Of a stretch of DNA of 47,796 bases, positions 39,991 through 47,796 are shown piece after piece (the first letter of the stretch is position 1; every line of letters starts with the position of its first letter). The position numbers were made by a program, and so were the translations under genes. This stretch comes from Chloroflexota bacterium. Lineage in GTDB: Bacteria > Chloroflexota > Anaerolineae > Anaerolineales > UBA4823. The notes under the pieces were generated by a model. That model had not been told where the DNA came from. It saw only the letters and a list, made by a program, of their open reading frames with translations, and did not search any database. The stretch spans positions 1 through 47,796 of the forward strand of contig JAJUJL010000028.1 of assembly GCA_029265355.1 (NCBI GenBank), given 5' to 3'.

Positions 39991-42117
39991 TCAGCCGGAT
40001 TCGGCCAATCTTTCTTTTGAATGTTCTTGCGCCACAGGTAGCAAGAAGTGAAATGTTGAGCCGCGGGAGCCTTCGCTGTCAACCCAGATGCGACCACCGT
40101 GTTTTTCAACCGCCAGGCGGCAGAAAGCCAGGCCCAGGCCAAACCCTTTTGGCCCGTCTTTCGACTGCAGGCGGGCGTATTTATCGAAGATGCGTTCGCG
40201 ATCAATGACTGGGATGCCGGGGCCATTGTCGCGCACCCACAGCTCCACCAGGCGTCCTTCGCCGCTCTGGCGCGCTCCCACGTGGATCTCGGAGCCCGAG
40301 GGCGTATATTTGACTGCATTTTCCACCAGGTTGATCAGTACTCGGCGGATCATATCCGCATCCACCCACAAATCAGGCAGGTTGGGTTGGATCTCGCTGA
40401 TCAATTGCTGATTTTTTCCCTCGGCGATCATGCGCACTGCTTCCAGCGCGTCCTGGATCAGCTCAGTCGGCGAAGCCAATTGCTGGTTGACGATGGGCTG
40501 TCCGGTTTCGAGCCGGCGGATATCCAGCAGAGAGTTGGTCAGGCGCGAGATGCGCTCTGCAGAGCGAATGGCGATATTCAACAGCGAGCGCAGGGAGGGA
40601 TCCTGGTCCAACGGCAGCATGGATTGGAGCACATCCAGGCTGGAGACGACATTTGCCAGCGGTGAGCGCAAATCGTGATAGATCATGGAAAGCAGGTCAT
40701 TGCGCAGGTCATCGAAATTCTTGCGCTCGGTGATGTCTCTCAGGATCCACTGCAAATACACCTCCTCCTCAAAAAGCAGCTTGCGCACAAACACCTGCAC
40801 GGGTGTGCTTTGCCCGGCAGAGCGCAGGGTGCACTCGTAGGAGATGGTTTTTCCACTAGCCACTTCACAAAAATCGTTCCCCAGCCTGTCGGCATCCACC
40901 ACATGCAAATCGTGGATATTCATCTGGCGCAGCGTGTTGATATCCAGGTTGGTCAGGCCGGTCACCTGCCGGTTGGCTTCGTGAATATTGCCCTGCCAAT
41001 CGGTCAGGATGATGGGGTCGATGCTATCCTGGAACAGCTCCAGGTAATGGCGGTGAGCTTCTTGCAAGCTTTCGAAGAGCTGCGCGTGGCGAATGGCGGT
41101 GCCTGCCAGGCTGCCAATGCCGGTCAAAACGCTCAGCGCATCCGCATCGAACTGTCCATCCAGGGGATTCAGCGCCTGCAGCACACCGATGATCTTGCCT
41201 TGCTGGCGGATCGGCGCGCAGGCGACGGCGCGCGTGCGGAAGCCTGCCTGGCGGTCGATCTCCGGGTAAAAACGCTCATCGGTGGTGACATCCGGTACGA
41301 TCACGCCGGCGCCCTCTCGCACAACCCAGCCGGCAATGCCCAGGCCCACCGGCAGGCGGTAGCCAACGATATTCTCGCCGTGCTTATTGGTGGTAGCGCG
41401 GTAGACCAGCTCTTTCTCGCTGGGATCCAGCAAAGCTAACGAAACGACCTCGACGCGCAAGCCTTGCATGGTTTGTTCAAGAATGCGCTGCAGAACTTCA
41501 TCCAGCCTGACGCTGCTGGAAATCATGGCGGAGGAGTTTGCCAGGGCCGACATGACCCTGGCGTGACGCTGGCTTTCATTGTACAGCCTGGCGTTGAGGA
41601 TGGACATGCCCGCCTGGTCGGCGATGGATTGCACCAGCGCCAGGTGATCGTGGGTGAAAAAACCGGGGCGGGAATGCACCATAGTGATCACGCCCACCAG
41701 TTCTTCGCGCGCCAGGATGGGTGCGCTGACGGCGGACTTGGCGCCGGTGCGGTCCTCGGCGTCGTCGGGGCGGCGCACCCAGCGCTCGTCGCGGCTGGTA
41801 TCGGGGATTAGTACTGCCTGGCGGTTGCGAATCACCCAACCAGCCAGGCCGCGCTCAAAGGTGATGCGCAACTGCTGGGTGGTGTGATCGTGAACCTGGG
41901 CGCCGGTGATAATGGCCGATTCCACGGGTTGGCCGGAGGCGTCGAGCACAATCACGCTGCCGCTGATCGCCCCCACGTATTTCATGGAGAGGAACAGCAC
42001 GCGCTGCAGTACGGTTCTCAGATCGAGGGCTGCCGCCAGCTCACGGCTGATATTGTACAGCAGCTCCAGCGACGCACGCGAGGATTGGTTTTCTTTTTCC
42101 TTGGCTCTTCCAAACAT
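39991..42117 (-). CDS. Two-GAF, PAS sensor histidine kinase
   Basis: 708 residues from MFGRAKEKENQ (42117). Two GAF domains (about 15-180 and 200-360), a PAS domain (IILTDWQGNIHEANRQVTGL) with a PAC end (LQWILRDITERKNF), HisKA with YHDLRSPLANV and an ATPase domain with NLVENAVKYTP, NGPGIP and GFGLGLAFCRL. No membrane helix. It senses cytoplasmic ligands or redox state. The gene lies downstream of holB and upstream of the MBL gene on the minus strand. Confidence 0.9.
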   Translation of the reverse strand: MFGRAKEKENQSSRASLELLYNISRELAAALDLRTVLQRVLFLSMKYVGAISGSVIVLDASGQPVESAIITGAQVHDHTTQQLRITFERGLAGWVIRNRQAVLIPDTSRDERWVRRPDDAEDRTGAKSAVSAPILAREELVGVITMVHSRPGFFTHDHLALVQSIADQAGMSILNARLYNESQRHARVMSALANSSAMISSSVRLDEVLQRILEQTMQGLRVEVVSLALLDPSEKELVYRATTNKHGENIVGYRLPVGLGIAGWVVREGAGVIVPDVTTDERFYPEIDRQAGFRTRAVACAPIRQQGKIIGVLQALNPLDGQFDADALSVLTGIGSLAGTAIRHAQLFESLQEAHRHYLELFQDSIDPIILTDWQGNIHEANRQVTGLTNLDINTLRQMNIHDLHVVDADRLGNDFCEVASGKTISYECTLRSAGQSTPVQVFVRKLLFEEEVYLQWILRDITERKNFDDLRNDLLSMIYHDLRSPLANVVSSLDVLQSMLPLDQDPSLRSLLNIAIRSAERISRLTNSLLDIRRLETGQPIVNQQLASPTELIQDALEAVRMIAEGKNQQLISEIQPNLPDLWVDADMIRRVLINLVENAVKYTPSGSEIHVGARQSGEGRLVELWVRDNGPGIPVIDRERIFDKYARLQSKDGPKGFGLGLAFCRLAVEKHGGRIWVDSEGSRGSTFHFLLPVAQEHSKERLAESG

Positions 42118-42213
42118 GCAGATGCCTTGCTCGACCGCATCTACCCGGACCGGGCAGCTTCCCAATTTCCTAGAGTATAGCACAATTGAACTTGCCAACG
42201 GTTGGCAAAAGCG

Positions 42214-43200
42214 TCAGGCACGCGGCAGGTCGAGCATGAGCACCTCCAGCGCCAGGCGCAGGTTGGCGTTGCGCTCGATGATGTCCAGGGTGCGCTGGTG
42301 GGCTTCAAGCGTGCGCTGGATGGTCTCTGGTGGTAGCCCCGATGCCAGGGCCTGGATAGCAGGAGCATGGTCCAGGTTGACCAGCGGGGCGCGGCTGCCG
42401 AGCGAGGTGAGCAGCACATCCCGCCAGAAGGAGAGCCACACCTGCAGCAGCTCGCGGGCCTGGGGGCGTTTTTCGGAGAGGCTTTTGGCGTAGGCAAAAC
42501 GCTGCACCTGCCCGGCCTGGAGCAGCTTTTGCAGATCCTGCAGTCGGCTGGCGTATTCCGCGTACAGCTCGGGCGAGCCCTGCAAGCGCAGGGCCTGACC
42601 GGTGCGCCCGCCGGAAAGATGCGCCAGAGCGCGCGCCCGCTCGACGGGTATGCCGTGCTCCTGCTCCAGCCATTTTTGCAGCTTATCCAGCGGAGCAGGG
42701 CGCAGGCGCAGCACGCTGCAGCGCGAGACGATGGTGGGAAGCAGGCTCTCCGGGCTGTCGGCGGTGAGGATGATAACCACGTTGGAGGGCGGCTCTTCCA
42801 GCGTTTTGAGCAGAGCGTTGGCGGCGGAGTTGTGCGCCTGCTCGAAGCGCAGCAACAGCGCGACGCGATAGCGAGCGTCGTACGGCCTGAGCGAGAGCGA
42901 GTAGAGCAACTCTCGCACCTGGTCGACTTTGAGGGTGCTGCCGCCTTCTTCCGCCTGCACGATGCTCAAGTCAGGGTGCTGCATGGCTTCGATCTGCCGG
43001 CAAGTGCGGCAGGCGCGGCAGGGCTCGCCGGGGGCGATGGGCTGTGGGCAGTTGATGGCTTGCGCCAGGCGCAGGGCTAACGTGCGCCGCCCGACGCCCT
43101 CCGCGCCGCTGAGCAAGTAGGCGTGGCCCAAGGTGGAGTGGGCGATTTGTTCTTTGAGCAGGGTTTCGGCCCATTCGTGACCGAGCAGGTTCCAGGACAT
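42214..43200 (-). CDS. holB: DNA polymerase III delta' subunit
   Basis: 328 residues from MSWNLLGHEWAETLL. AAA+ clamp-loader fold with a degenerate P-loop (GAEGVGRRTLALRL, where the usual Lys is Arg, as is common for delta'). It has a zinc module with four Cys (CPQPIAPGEPCRACRTC), NALLKTLEEPP and the SRC motif (TIVSRCSVLRL). It is part of the clamp loader that places the sliding clamp on DNA. Upstream extensions of this frame are not credible. Confidence 0.92.
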   Translation of the reverse strand: MSWNLLGHEWAETLLKEQIAHSTLGHAYLLSGAEGVGRRTLALRLAQAINCPQPIAPGEPCRACRTCRQIEAMQHPDLSIVQAEEGGSTLKVDQVRELLYSLSLRPYDARYRVALLLRFEQAHNSAANALLKTLEEPPSNVVIILTADSPESLLPTIVSRCSVLRLRPAPLDKLQKWLEQEHGIPVERARALAHLSGGRTGQALRLQGSPELYAEYASRLQDLQKLLQAGQVQRFAYAKSLSEKRPQARELLQVWLSFWRDVLLTSLGSRAPLVNLDHAPAIQALASGLPPETIQRTLEAHQRTLDIIERNANLRLALEVLMLDLPRA

Positions 43201-43551
43201 GCGCTGATTGTAGCAGACGGGAGGCGAGATGACAACGGATTTTTGTGTCAGATTGAACGGAGAGGTGAATTTGGGCAGGTTTGTGCGGGCAAGGGATGTG
43301 GGCGCGGAGAGCGGTATTGCAGGGCTTTCATCTGGGCTGGTCAGAGCAAAAACCTGCCCATAACCCGTGCTTGTGGAAGAAACGGCAAATCGGGTAGTGA
43401 CATTTTTCATACGAAACTGTAACGAAGTCCCATTTTTTTTTCATTTTCCGCGATAATTAAGATACCCAGGGGGAACGAGTGGAAAGCCCCCCAGGGAAAC
43501 CTTCTCAAGACAATACCCGAGCCAACCTTCTTTGACGTTTGAGGGGGGGAA
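43201..43551. other. 351-nt spacer between holB and the Rhs gene
   Basis: No credible gene. It contains T- and A-rich tracts (43432-43444) and a GGGGG/CCCCC pairing (43469-43491) that may shape the 5' leader of the Rhs-type gene. The ribosome site of that gene is a run GAGGGGGGG 4 nt before its ATG. I recognise no known riboswitch. Confidence 0.5.
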
Positions 43552-46500
43552 ATGAACCCAAACCGGCGCATCGACCGCATTGTCAGCCTGCTCGTCATCC
43601 TGGCCCTGCTGTTGCAGTCTGTTCCGGCGCAAGCGGACGACCTGGTAACGCCGACCCCAACGCCGCCTGCTATCGCCCCGGTCGAGCTGCCTGTCCAGGA
43701 AGCCGTCCCCACGCAATCGCCTACTCCCACCGCAGAAGCCACCCCTACACCAACTGTGAATCCGTACCCGGCGCCGGTGACAGAGACGCCTCTGCCAACC
43801 CCGCTGCCCACCGAGATCCCCCTGCCCAGTCCGACGCCAACCTCGGTTCCCACCCAGACCCTGCCGGTCGAAACGCTTGCGCCCGCCCCGGTCTTGACCA
43901 AGACCGCGCCGGTCACCTTGACCCTGTTCAGCGAGCCGGTTCAATACATCCCCGGCAACCCGCTCAACCTGGCCTGGGAGCTATTCAACCTGCCGGCGGA
44001 GCGGGCAAGTTTCCAGATCGAGCTGCTGGCGCCGCCCGCTTTTTCGCCGGCCGGCGAGCTGGCGAGAGCCTTCGACCCAACCACCCGCTCGCTGGCGCTC
44101 CCCGCAGACAGCCAGGCGCAGGCGGCAGCATGGAACGTACCAGCGGATGCGGAAGGGGAATACGCCTTCCAGGCCAGCCTGCTGCTGGAAGGCAAGCGGG
44201 TGTATTCAACCACGCTCCGGATACAAGAAGATGGCTTCAACCGGGTGCCCGTCGAAGGCGGCCAGGCGGTTGGCTTCAACGACCAGGTGCGGGTACACTT
44301 CCCCAAGGGAGCTGTGGAAGAAGACCTGACCGTGCGTGTGCGCCACCCCTCGCTGGCCGCCCGCCCGCCGCAGTCCTTGAGCGGGCAGCCCTTCGAGATC
44401 CAGGCCGTCGGGCGGAAGAGCGGCGAGGAAGTGCGCAAATTCGCCCAACCGCTGACGATCGAAGTGAGCTACGCCGGCTACGAATTATTCGAGCAGAACG
44501 AAGCCTGGCTGCGCCTGTACTACTACGACGAAGCCCAGGCGGAATGGCTGTCGCTGCCCAGCCAGGTCTTCACGGACAGCCAGGTGCTGCGCGCCAGCAC
44601 CGATCACCTGACCGTCTTCGACATCTCCAGCAGCACCTGGGAGTCGGGGCGCCTGCCCAGCCTGCAGGCCTTCCAGGTGTCGCAGTTCACCGGCGCCGCC
44701 AGCTACTCGCTGCCGCTGTGGACGCCGCCCGGACCGGGCGGGCTGCAGCCCAGCCTGGAGCTGAGCTACAGCTCCCAGGCGGTGGATAACGCCATCGCCG
44801 CCCAGACCCAGGCCTCCTTTGTGGGCATGGGCTGGGCGCTGGACACCGGCTCCATCGAGCGCGACCAGCACGGCACACCCGATTACATGGGCGACGACAC
44901 TTTCAGCATCTCGGCTGCCGGGGTATCCAGCCTGCTGTTGAATGGCGCCGATGGCTACTATCACACCACCGACGAAACCTTCTGGCGCATCCAGTACGAC
45001 TCGGCCAACGATACCTGGAACGCCTGGGACAAGAGCGGTACGCAGTACAGCTTTGGCGCCACCGCCGCCACCCGCGCTCAATACCCCTCCGGCTATCACT
45101 ATAGCTGCAATGGCAACTACACCACCAACCCCACTACCTGGCGCTGGTCGCTGTACAAGATTCGCAACATCCACCAGCAAGAGCTGACCTTCACCTACTT
45201 CACCGACTACCAGAACAAAAAGCATCCCTGCGACTCGAACATTATCTTCAACACCGCCATCGCCGTGTACCCGCAAACCATCGAATACCCCCACGGGCAG
45301 TACCGGGTGGTCTTCGACTGGGAAAGCCGCAGCGATTACAAAAGCGCCTGGACCAGCACCGGCGACCTGAACTTCTACATGAAATACCGCCTGGATGCGG
45401 TGCGCATCGAGAACAACGGCGTCACCATCCGGAAATATGATTTCGTCTACGCCAACACCCCCGTCATTTTCCCCAACCATTCCTGGCAGACCAACGTCTA
45501 CACGCTGGCGCTGCAGGAGCTCAAGGAATACGGCGCCAACAACGACGCCAGCCTGCCGTCCACCACCTTCACCTATGGCGACAGCCTGCACCTGACCCAG
45601 GTGAACAACGGCTACGGCGGGCAGGTGAGCTACGACTATGAGGCCGAACCCTGGTACGAGACGATGGGTACGCCGCAGGGAAAGCAGTATGAACTGGTCA
45701 CGGATTGCCAGTGGGTGAGCAGCACCGATAGTTGGGAACCCATTAACATGAAAGGCTATAACGGGGGATCGGCATCCTGCGAGGTGATCAGCGGCAACCC
45801 CAGGTTGAAAATCACGGGCCAGGCCTACATGGAGCTGCCTGCCAACCTGATGCAGCCGGGCGCAGCCTACCAGGTGGGTGTTCAGCTCAGCACGCGCAGC
45901 GGGAATGTCACGGAGGCGCAGATCGGGATTAATGATGGCGTCACCTCGCCGGTCCCCATCCTGGCGACACAGACTGGCATGACGCCCTGGCACACCTATT
46001 CGTTGAGCGGCATGATGGTGGTACCCAAGAACGCCACCCACGTCTGGCTTCACGTTTATTGTAAGGAAGATTACATTAAGTTAATCCAGATGGGCTCCCG
46101 GTGGTACGACAGCGAGCTGGGCAGATTCATCTCGCCTGACCCCATTGTACCTGGAACAGGAGAAGGTGGAAACCCGAATGCAGTTGGATATCTAGGTGCT
46201 TCCACTTACTCTCCCTTGACTGTCGATTATCATGAAAATCAGCTCTTAGATCAGTTGAACCAGGAAAATAGAACAAGGCTACAGAACCCCAATTTTCGAC
46301 TCCCGTCTGTTCCCACAAATTCCATCGCTTTCGACCGTTATGCTTATTCGCTGAACAATCCGATTCGGTATGTAGATCCCAGCGGCCATTTTGCCATCCT
46401 TGCTGCACTTGCCTTGATCACGCCAGTTGGGTGGGTAGCAATTGGTGTTACTGCGATTGTAGTGGGTTTATACTTTGCTGTACCGGGCGTTCGAGAGGCT

Positions 46501-46722
46501 GTGACGAATGGGATGTATGAAGCTGGGGAAGCGGCATCGAACGGATTGAATGCGCTTTTTGCGAAAGGCGAATATGTTCCTCCAGGTTTGTCCGACGCCG
46601 AGCGCATTGCATATCGGGAGGCTGTACACATTTATAAAGATGCCTATGGCATCCCAGCTAATGTGGATGTACCCAAAAAGATCTTAGATGCTATGGCTGA
46701 TCTGATAAAGAAGGGAGTCTAA
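43552..46722 (+). CDS. Secreted Rhs/SpvB-type polymorphic toxin, apparently lacking its YD-repeat cage
   Basis: 1056 residues. A signal peptide (about 1-28) leads into a long Pro/Thr linker (TPTPTPP repeats, 33-125). Next come adhesin-like beta domains and an SpvB-type region (FTGAASYSLPLWTPPGPGGLQP, SLELSYSS, FVGMGWALDTGSIERDQ), then a jelly-roll-like segment ending KNATHVWLHVYCKED. This is joined directly to MGSRWYDSELGRFISPDPI and NNPIRYVDPSGH, the Rhs core end. The usual hundreds of residues of YD repeats are missing at about 46070. The tail after DPSGH (46389 onwards, about 110 residues, two hydrophobic stretches) is the variable tip and is lower in GC. An in-frame extension follows the TAA stop. 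Confidence 0.85.
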   Translation: MNPNRRIDRIVSLLVILALLLQSVPAQADDLVTPTPTPPAIAPVELPVQEAVPTQSPTPTAEATPTPTVNPYPAPVTETPLPTPLPTEIPLPSPTPTSVPTQTLPVETLAPAPVLTKTAPVTLTLFSEPVQYIPGNPLNLAWELFNLPAERASFQIELLAPPAFSPAGELARAFDPTTRSLALPADSQAQAAAWNVPADAEGEYAFQASLLLEGKRVYSTTLRIQEDGFNRVPVEGGQAVGFNDQVRVHFPKGAVEEDLTVRVRHPSLAARPPQSLSGQPFEIQAVGRKSGEEVRKFAQPLTIEVSYAGYELFEQNEAWLRLYYYDEAQAEWLSLPSQVFTDSQVLRASTDHLTVFDISSSTWESGRLPSLQAFQVSQFTGAASYSLPLWTPPGPGGLQPSLELSYSSQAVDNAIAAQTQASFVGMGWALDTGSIERDQHGTPDYMGDDTFSISAAGVSSLLLNGADGYYHTTDETFWRIQYDSANDTWNAWDKSGTQYSFGATAATRAQYPSGYHYSCNGNYTTNPTTWRWSLYKIRNIHQQELTFTYFTDYQNKKHPCDSNIIFNTAIAVYPQTIEYPHGQYRVVFDWESRSDYKSAWTSTGDLNFYMKYRLDAVRIENNGVTIRKYDFVYANTPVIFPNHSWQTNVYTLALQELKEYGANNDASLPSTTFTYGDSLHLTQVNNGYGGQVSYDYEAEPWYETMGTPQGKQYELVTDCQWVSSTDSWEPINMKGYNGGSASCEVISGNPRLKITGQAYMELPANLMQPGAAYQVGVQLSTRSGNVTEAQIGINDGVTSPVPILATQTGMTPWHTYSLSGMMVVPKNATHVWLHVYCKEDYIKLIQMGSRWYDSELGRFISPDPIVPGTGEGGNPNAVGYLGASTYSPLTVDYHENQLLDQLNQENRTRLQNPNFRLPSVPTNSIAFDRYAYSLNNPIRYVDPSGHFAILAALALITPVGWVAIGVTAIVVGLYFAVPGVREAVTNGMYEAGEAASNGLNALFAKGEYVPPGLSDAERIAYREAVHIYKDAYGIPANVDVPKKILDAMADLIKKGV

Positions 46723-46789
46723 CCAATTGATGCTGCTGATTCTGTTGACGAGCCACCGGAGGCTGATTTAGACGACGAGTAGAGAAACT

Positions 46790-47200
46790 ATGCCCAAAAA
46801 CGAAAACACAACTCGTATTTATGCCACCTTTATACTAAGAGGCAAAGAATTAGACCCACAGGTGGTAACAGAACAGCTTGGTATCATCCCCTCGAGGAGT
46901 TTCAAGCGTGGTGATAAACGTACAGAACAAAAGAGATGGCCTCATGGATTTTGGGGATTGACATCCGATGAAAGAATCCACTCTACAGATCTAGCATCGC
47001 ATATTGAGTGGGTCATAAATCAACTTGAGCCAGTTAGACACAGGCTACTCGAGTTAATGGATGTTAAGAATATTGATGCGGAAATAAGTTGTTTCTGGAT
47101 ATTACCAACAAGTCATGATGGTTTAAGTTTAAGCTCCGAGCTTTTAGAGAGGATTGCTTCTCTAGGTCTAAAATTGAATTTGGATATATACTGTCCTTAA
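46790..47200 (+). CDS. DUF4279 family protein, probable immunity protein
   Basis: 136 residues. It shows the DUF4279 pattern: RIYATFILRGKELDPQVVTEQLGI, SFKRGDKR, WGLTSDERIHSTDLASHIEWV, AEISCFWIL, SLSSELLERIASLGLKLNLDIYC. Such proteins occur next to polymorphic toxin tips and are treated as immunity proteins. No signal peptide, so it should act in the producing cell. It begins 67 nt after the Rhs stop, or 7 nt after the end of an in-frame extension. Its GC content is far below that of the Rhs body, as expected of exchangeable cassettes. Confidence 0.8.
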   Translation: MPKNENTTRIYATFILRGKELDPQVVTEQLGIIPSRSFKRGDKRTEQKRWPHGFWGLTSDERIHSTDLASHIEWVINQLEPVRHRLLELMDVKNIDAEISCFWILPTSHDGLSLSSELLERIASLGLKLNLDIYCP

Positions 47201-47233
47201 TAGTGAGGAAAAGATTGAAAAACCCGAAAATGA

Positions 47234-47276
47234 AAGACGAACGAACTGGAAACCCAGCCCGTCCGTCTTCCGTTTT
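47234..47276 (+). terminator. Intrinsic terminator after the DUF4279 gene
   Basis: AAGACGAACG pairs with CGTCCGTCTT (one mismatch), with an inner CTGG/CCAG helix, followed by CCGTTTTTGG. Confidence 0.75.
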
Positions 47277-47373
47277 TGGGGTGAGATCATTATATCGCGA
47301 TTTTGCCTGTGAAAAAACCTCCAGTTTAGCTTACGTCAATTCTTGAGGGTTGGAACCTTAACATCCTGAATAA

Positions 47374-47796
47374 TGCTTTCTCGTTCTGCCAGGGCCAGAA
47401 TGCCGGAATGGGATCGGAGTCGTCCGATTCGTCGCTGATGGAAATGGTATCGCTGTACGTGCAACGATTGGAGACATTCGCTACTCGGTTAATACAGTTA
47501 CAGAGGATGATGTTGATGCTCGAAACATGGGGATAGCAGCTGCAATTGCGAGTGCCGTTGCGCCCCTTCATCCTTTGCTCGGAATAGGAATCTCAACATT
47601 TTCAGGTTATTTAAATCGACGAATAGGACAATTGCCTGGTTTGACAGTTGGCGATGTTGAACTGACAATAGGGACTTATTCATCTAAAGCCAAATGGGGA
47701 TATCAATTCACATTCCGCAAAGGTCAAATCCTGAGTTCGGGAGGCTATTATCAACAATTACCTGTGGGACCGTTACCTCCTCCATGTGGTCCATAG
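47374..47796 (+). pseudogene. C-terminal coding remnant of unknown type (possible second toxin tip)
   Basis: This frame is open from 47374 to a TAG at the last base. The first ATG is at 47527, but coding character begins earlier: GVVRFVADGNGIAVRATIGD, SVNTVTEDDVDARNMGIAAA, SKAKWGYQFTFRKGQ. The adjacent frame just before it reads SILEGWNLNILNNAFSFCQG, also protein-like. A frameshift near 47405-47420, or the loss of the 5' part, would explain the pair. No ribosome site is seen. It sits downstream of a terminator in low-GC DNA, the usual place of displaced Rhs tips, but the family is unknown. Confidence 0.4.

Noticed and set aside
43440..43551. Cyclic-di-GMP-type riboswitch before the Rhs gene
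   Set aside because: G- and C-runs and GGGAAACC looked suggestive, but the conserved GEMM core is absent.
44485..46053. 522-codon minus-strand frame opposite the Rhs gene
   Set aside because: Product is a low-complexity mirror of the Rhs coding strand.

Overview
The window looks like chromosomal DNA of a Chloroflexota bacterium, probably Anaerolineae-like. I infer this from the mix of gene families: lipoproteins with Thr/Pro linkers, a b6-type cytochrome bc complex carrying a fused dihaem cytochrome c, a bacterial eRF1-like (baeRF) protein, many GAF/PAS histidine kinases, and moderately high GC. There are no rRNA genes, CRISPR arrays or insertion sequences. Two tRNA genes are present: Arg-CCT and Pro-TGG.

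Region 1 (1-8100) is a redox and probably light-stress block. It holds a fasciclin lipoprotein (cut by the window edge), an SDR overlapping an iron-sulfur photolyase, the relic of an FAD oxidoreductase, an orphan fumarate-reductase-like flavoprotein, a small membrane peptide, an ATP10-like thioredoxin-fold protein, a DoxX-type membrane protein, tRNA-Arg and a beta-propeller lipoprotein. The two divergent promoter regions here (278-476 and 4646-5017) share an exact A/T-rich word absent elsewhere as far as I could see, suggesting one regulator. A 66-nt repeat occurs twice, and two hairpins share an identical apex.

Region 2 (8100-18430) is central respiration. sdhCDAB lies on the minus strand, divergent from Rieske, cytochrome b and subunit IV-cytochrome c genes on the plus strand. 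A phosphatase, a MOT1-type anion transporter coupled to a TSUP exporter, and NADP-dependent isocitrate dehydrogenase follow.

Region 3 (18600-26400) is cation transport and signalling: a Ca2+-type P-ATPase, then corA behind a long structured leader with a terminator and a possible leader peptide, a candidate small RNA, a GAF/PAS kinase and a degenerate receiver-GAF protein.

Region 4 (26500-32100) is protein quality control and small genes: a DnaJ of CbpA type, a baeRF protein, two membrane proteins, Hsp20, a methyltransferase, tRNA-Pro and a small conserved protein. Region 5 (32190-43200) is mixed housekeeping: a PLPC-like phospholipase, a NERD-like protein, a glycosyltransferase, rnhB, two more kinases, endonuclease III, asparaginase, an MBL-fold protein with altered metal ligands, and holB.

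Region 6 (43200-47796) is a secreted Rhs/SpvB-type polymorphic toxin gene that seems to have lost its YD-repeat cage. Its lower-GC tip is followed by a DUF4279 immunity-like gene and the remains of another coding segment. All family assignments were made by eye from sequence motifs, without database searches.
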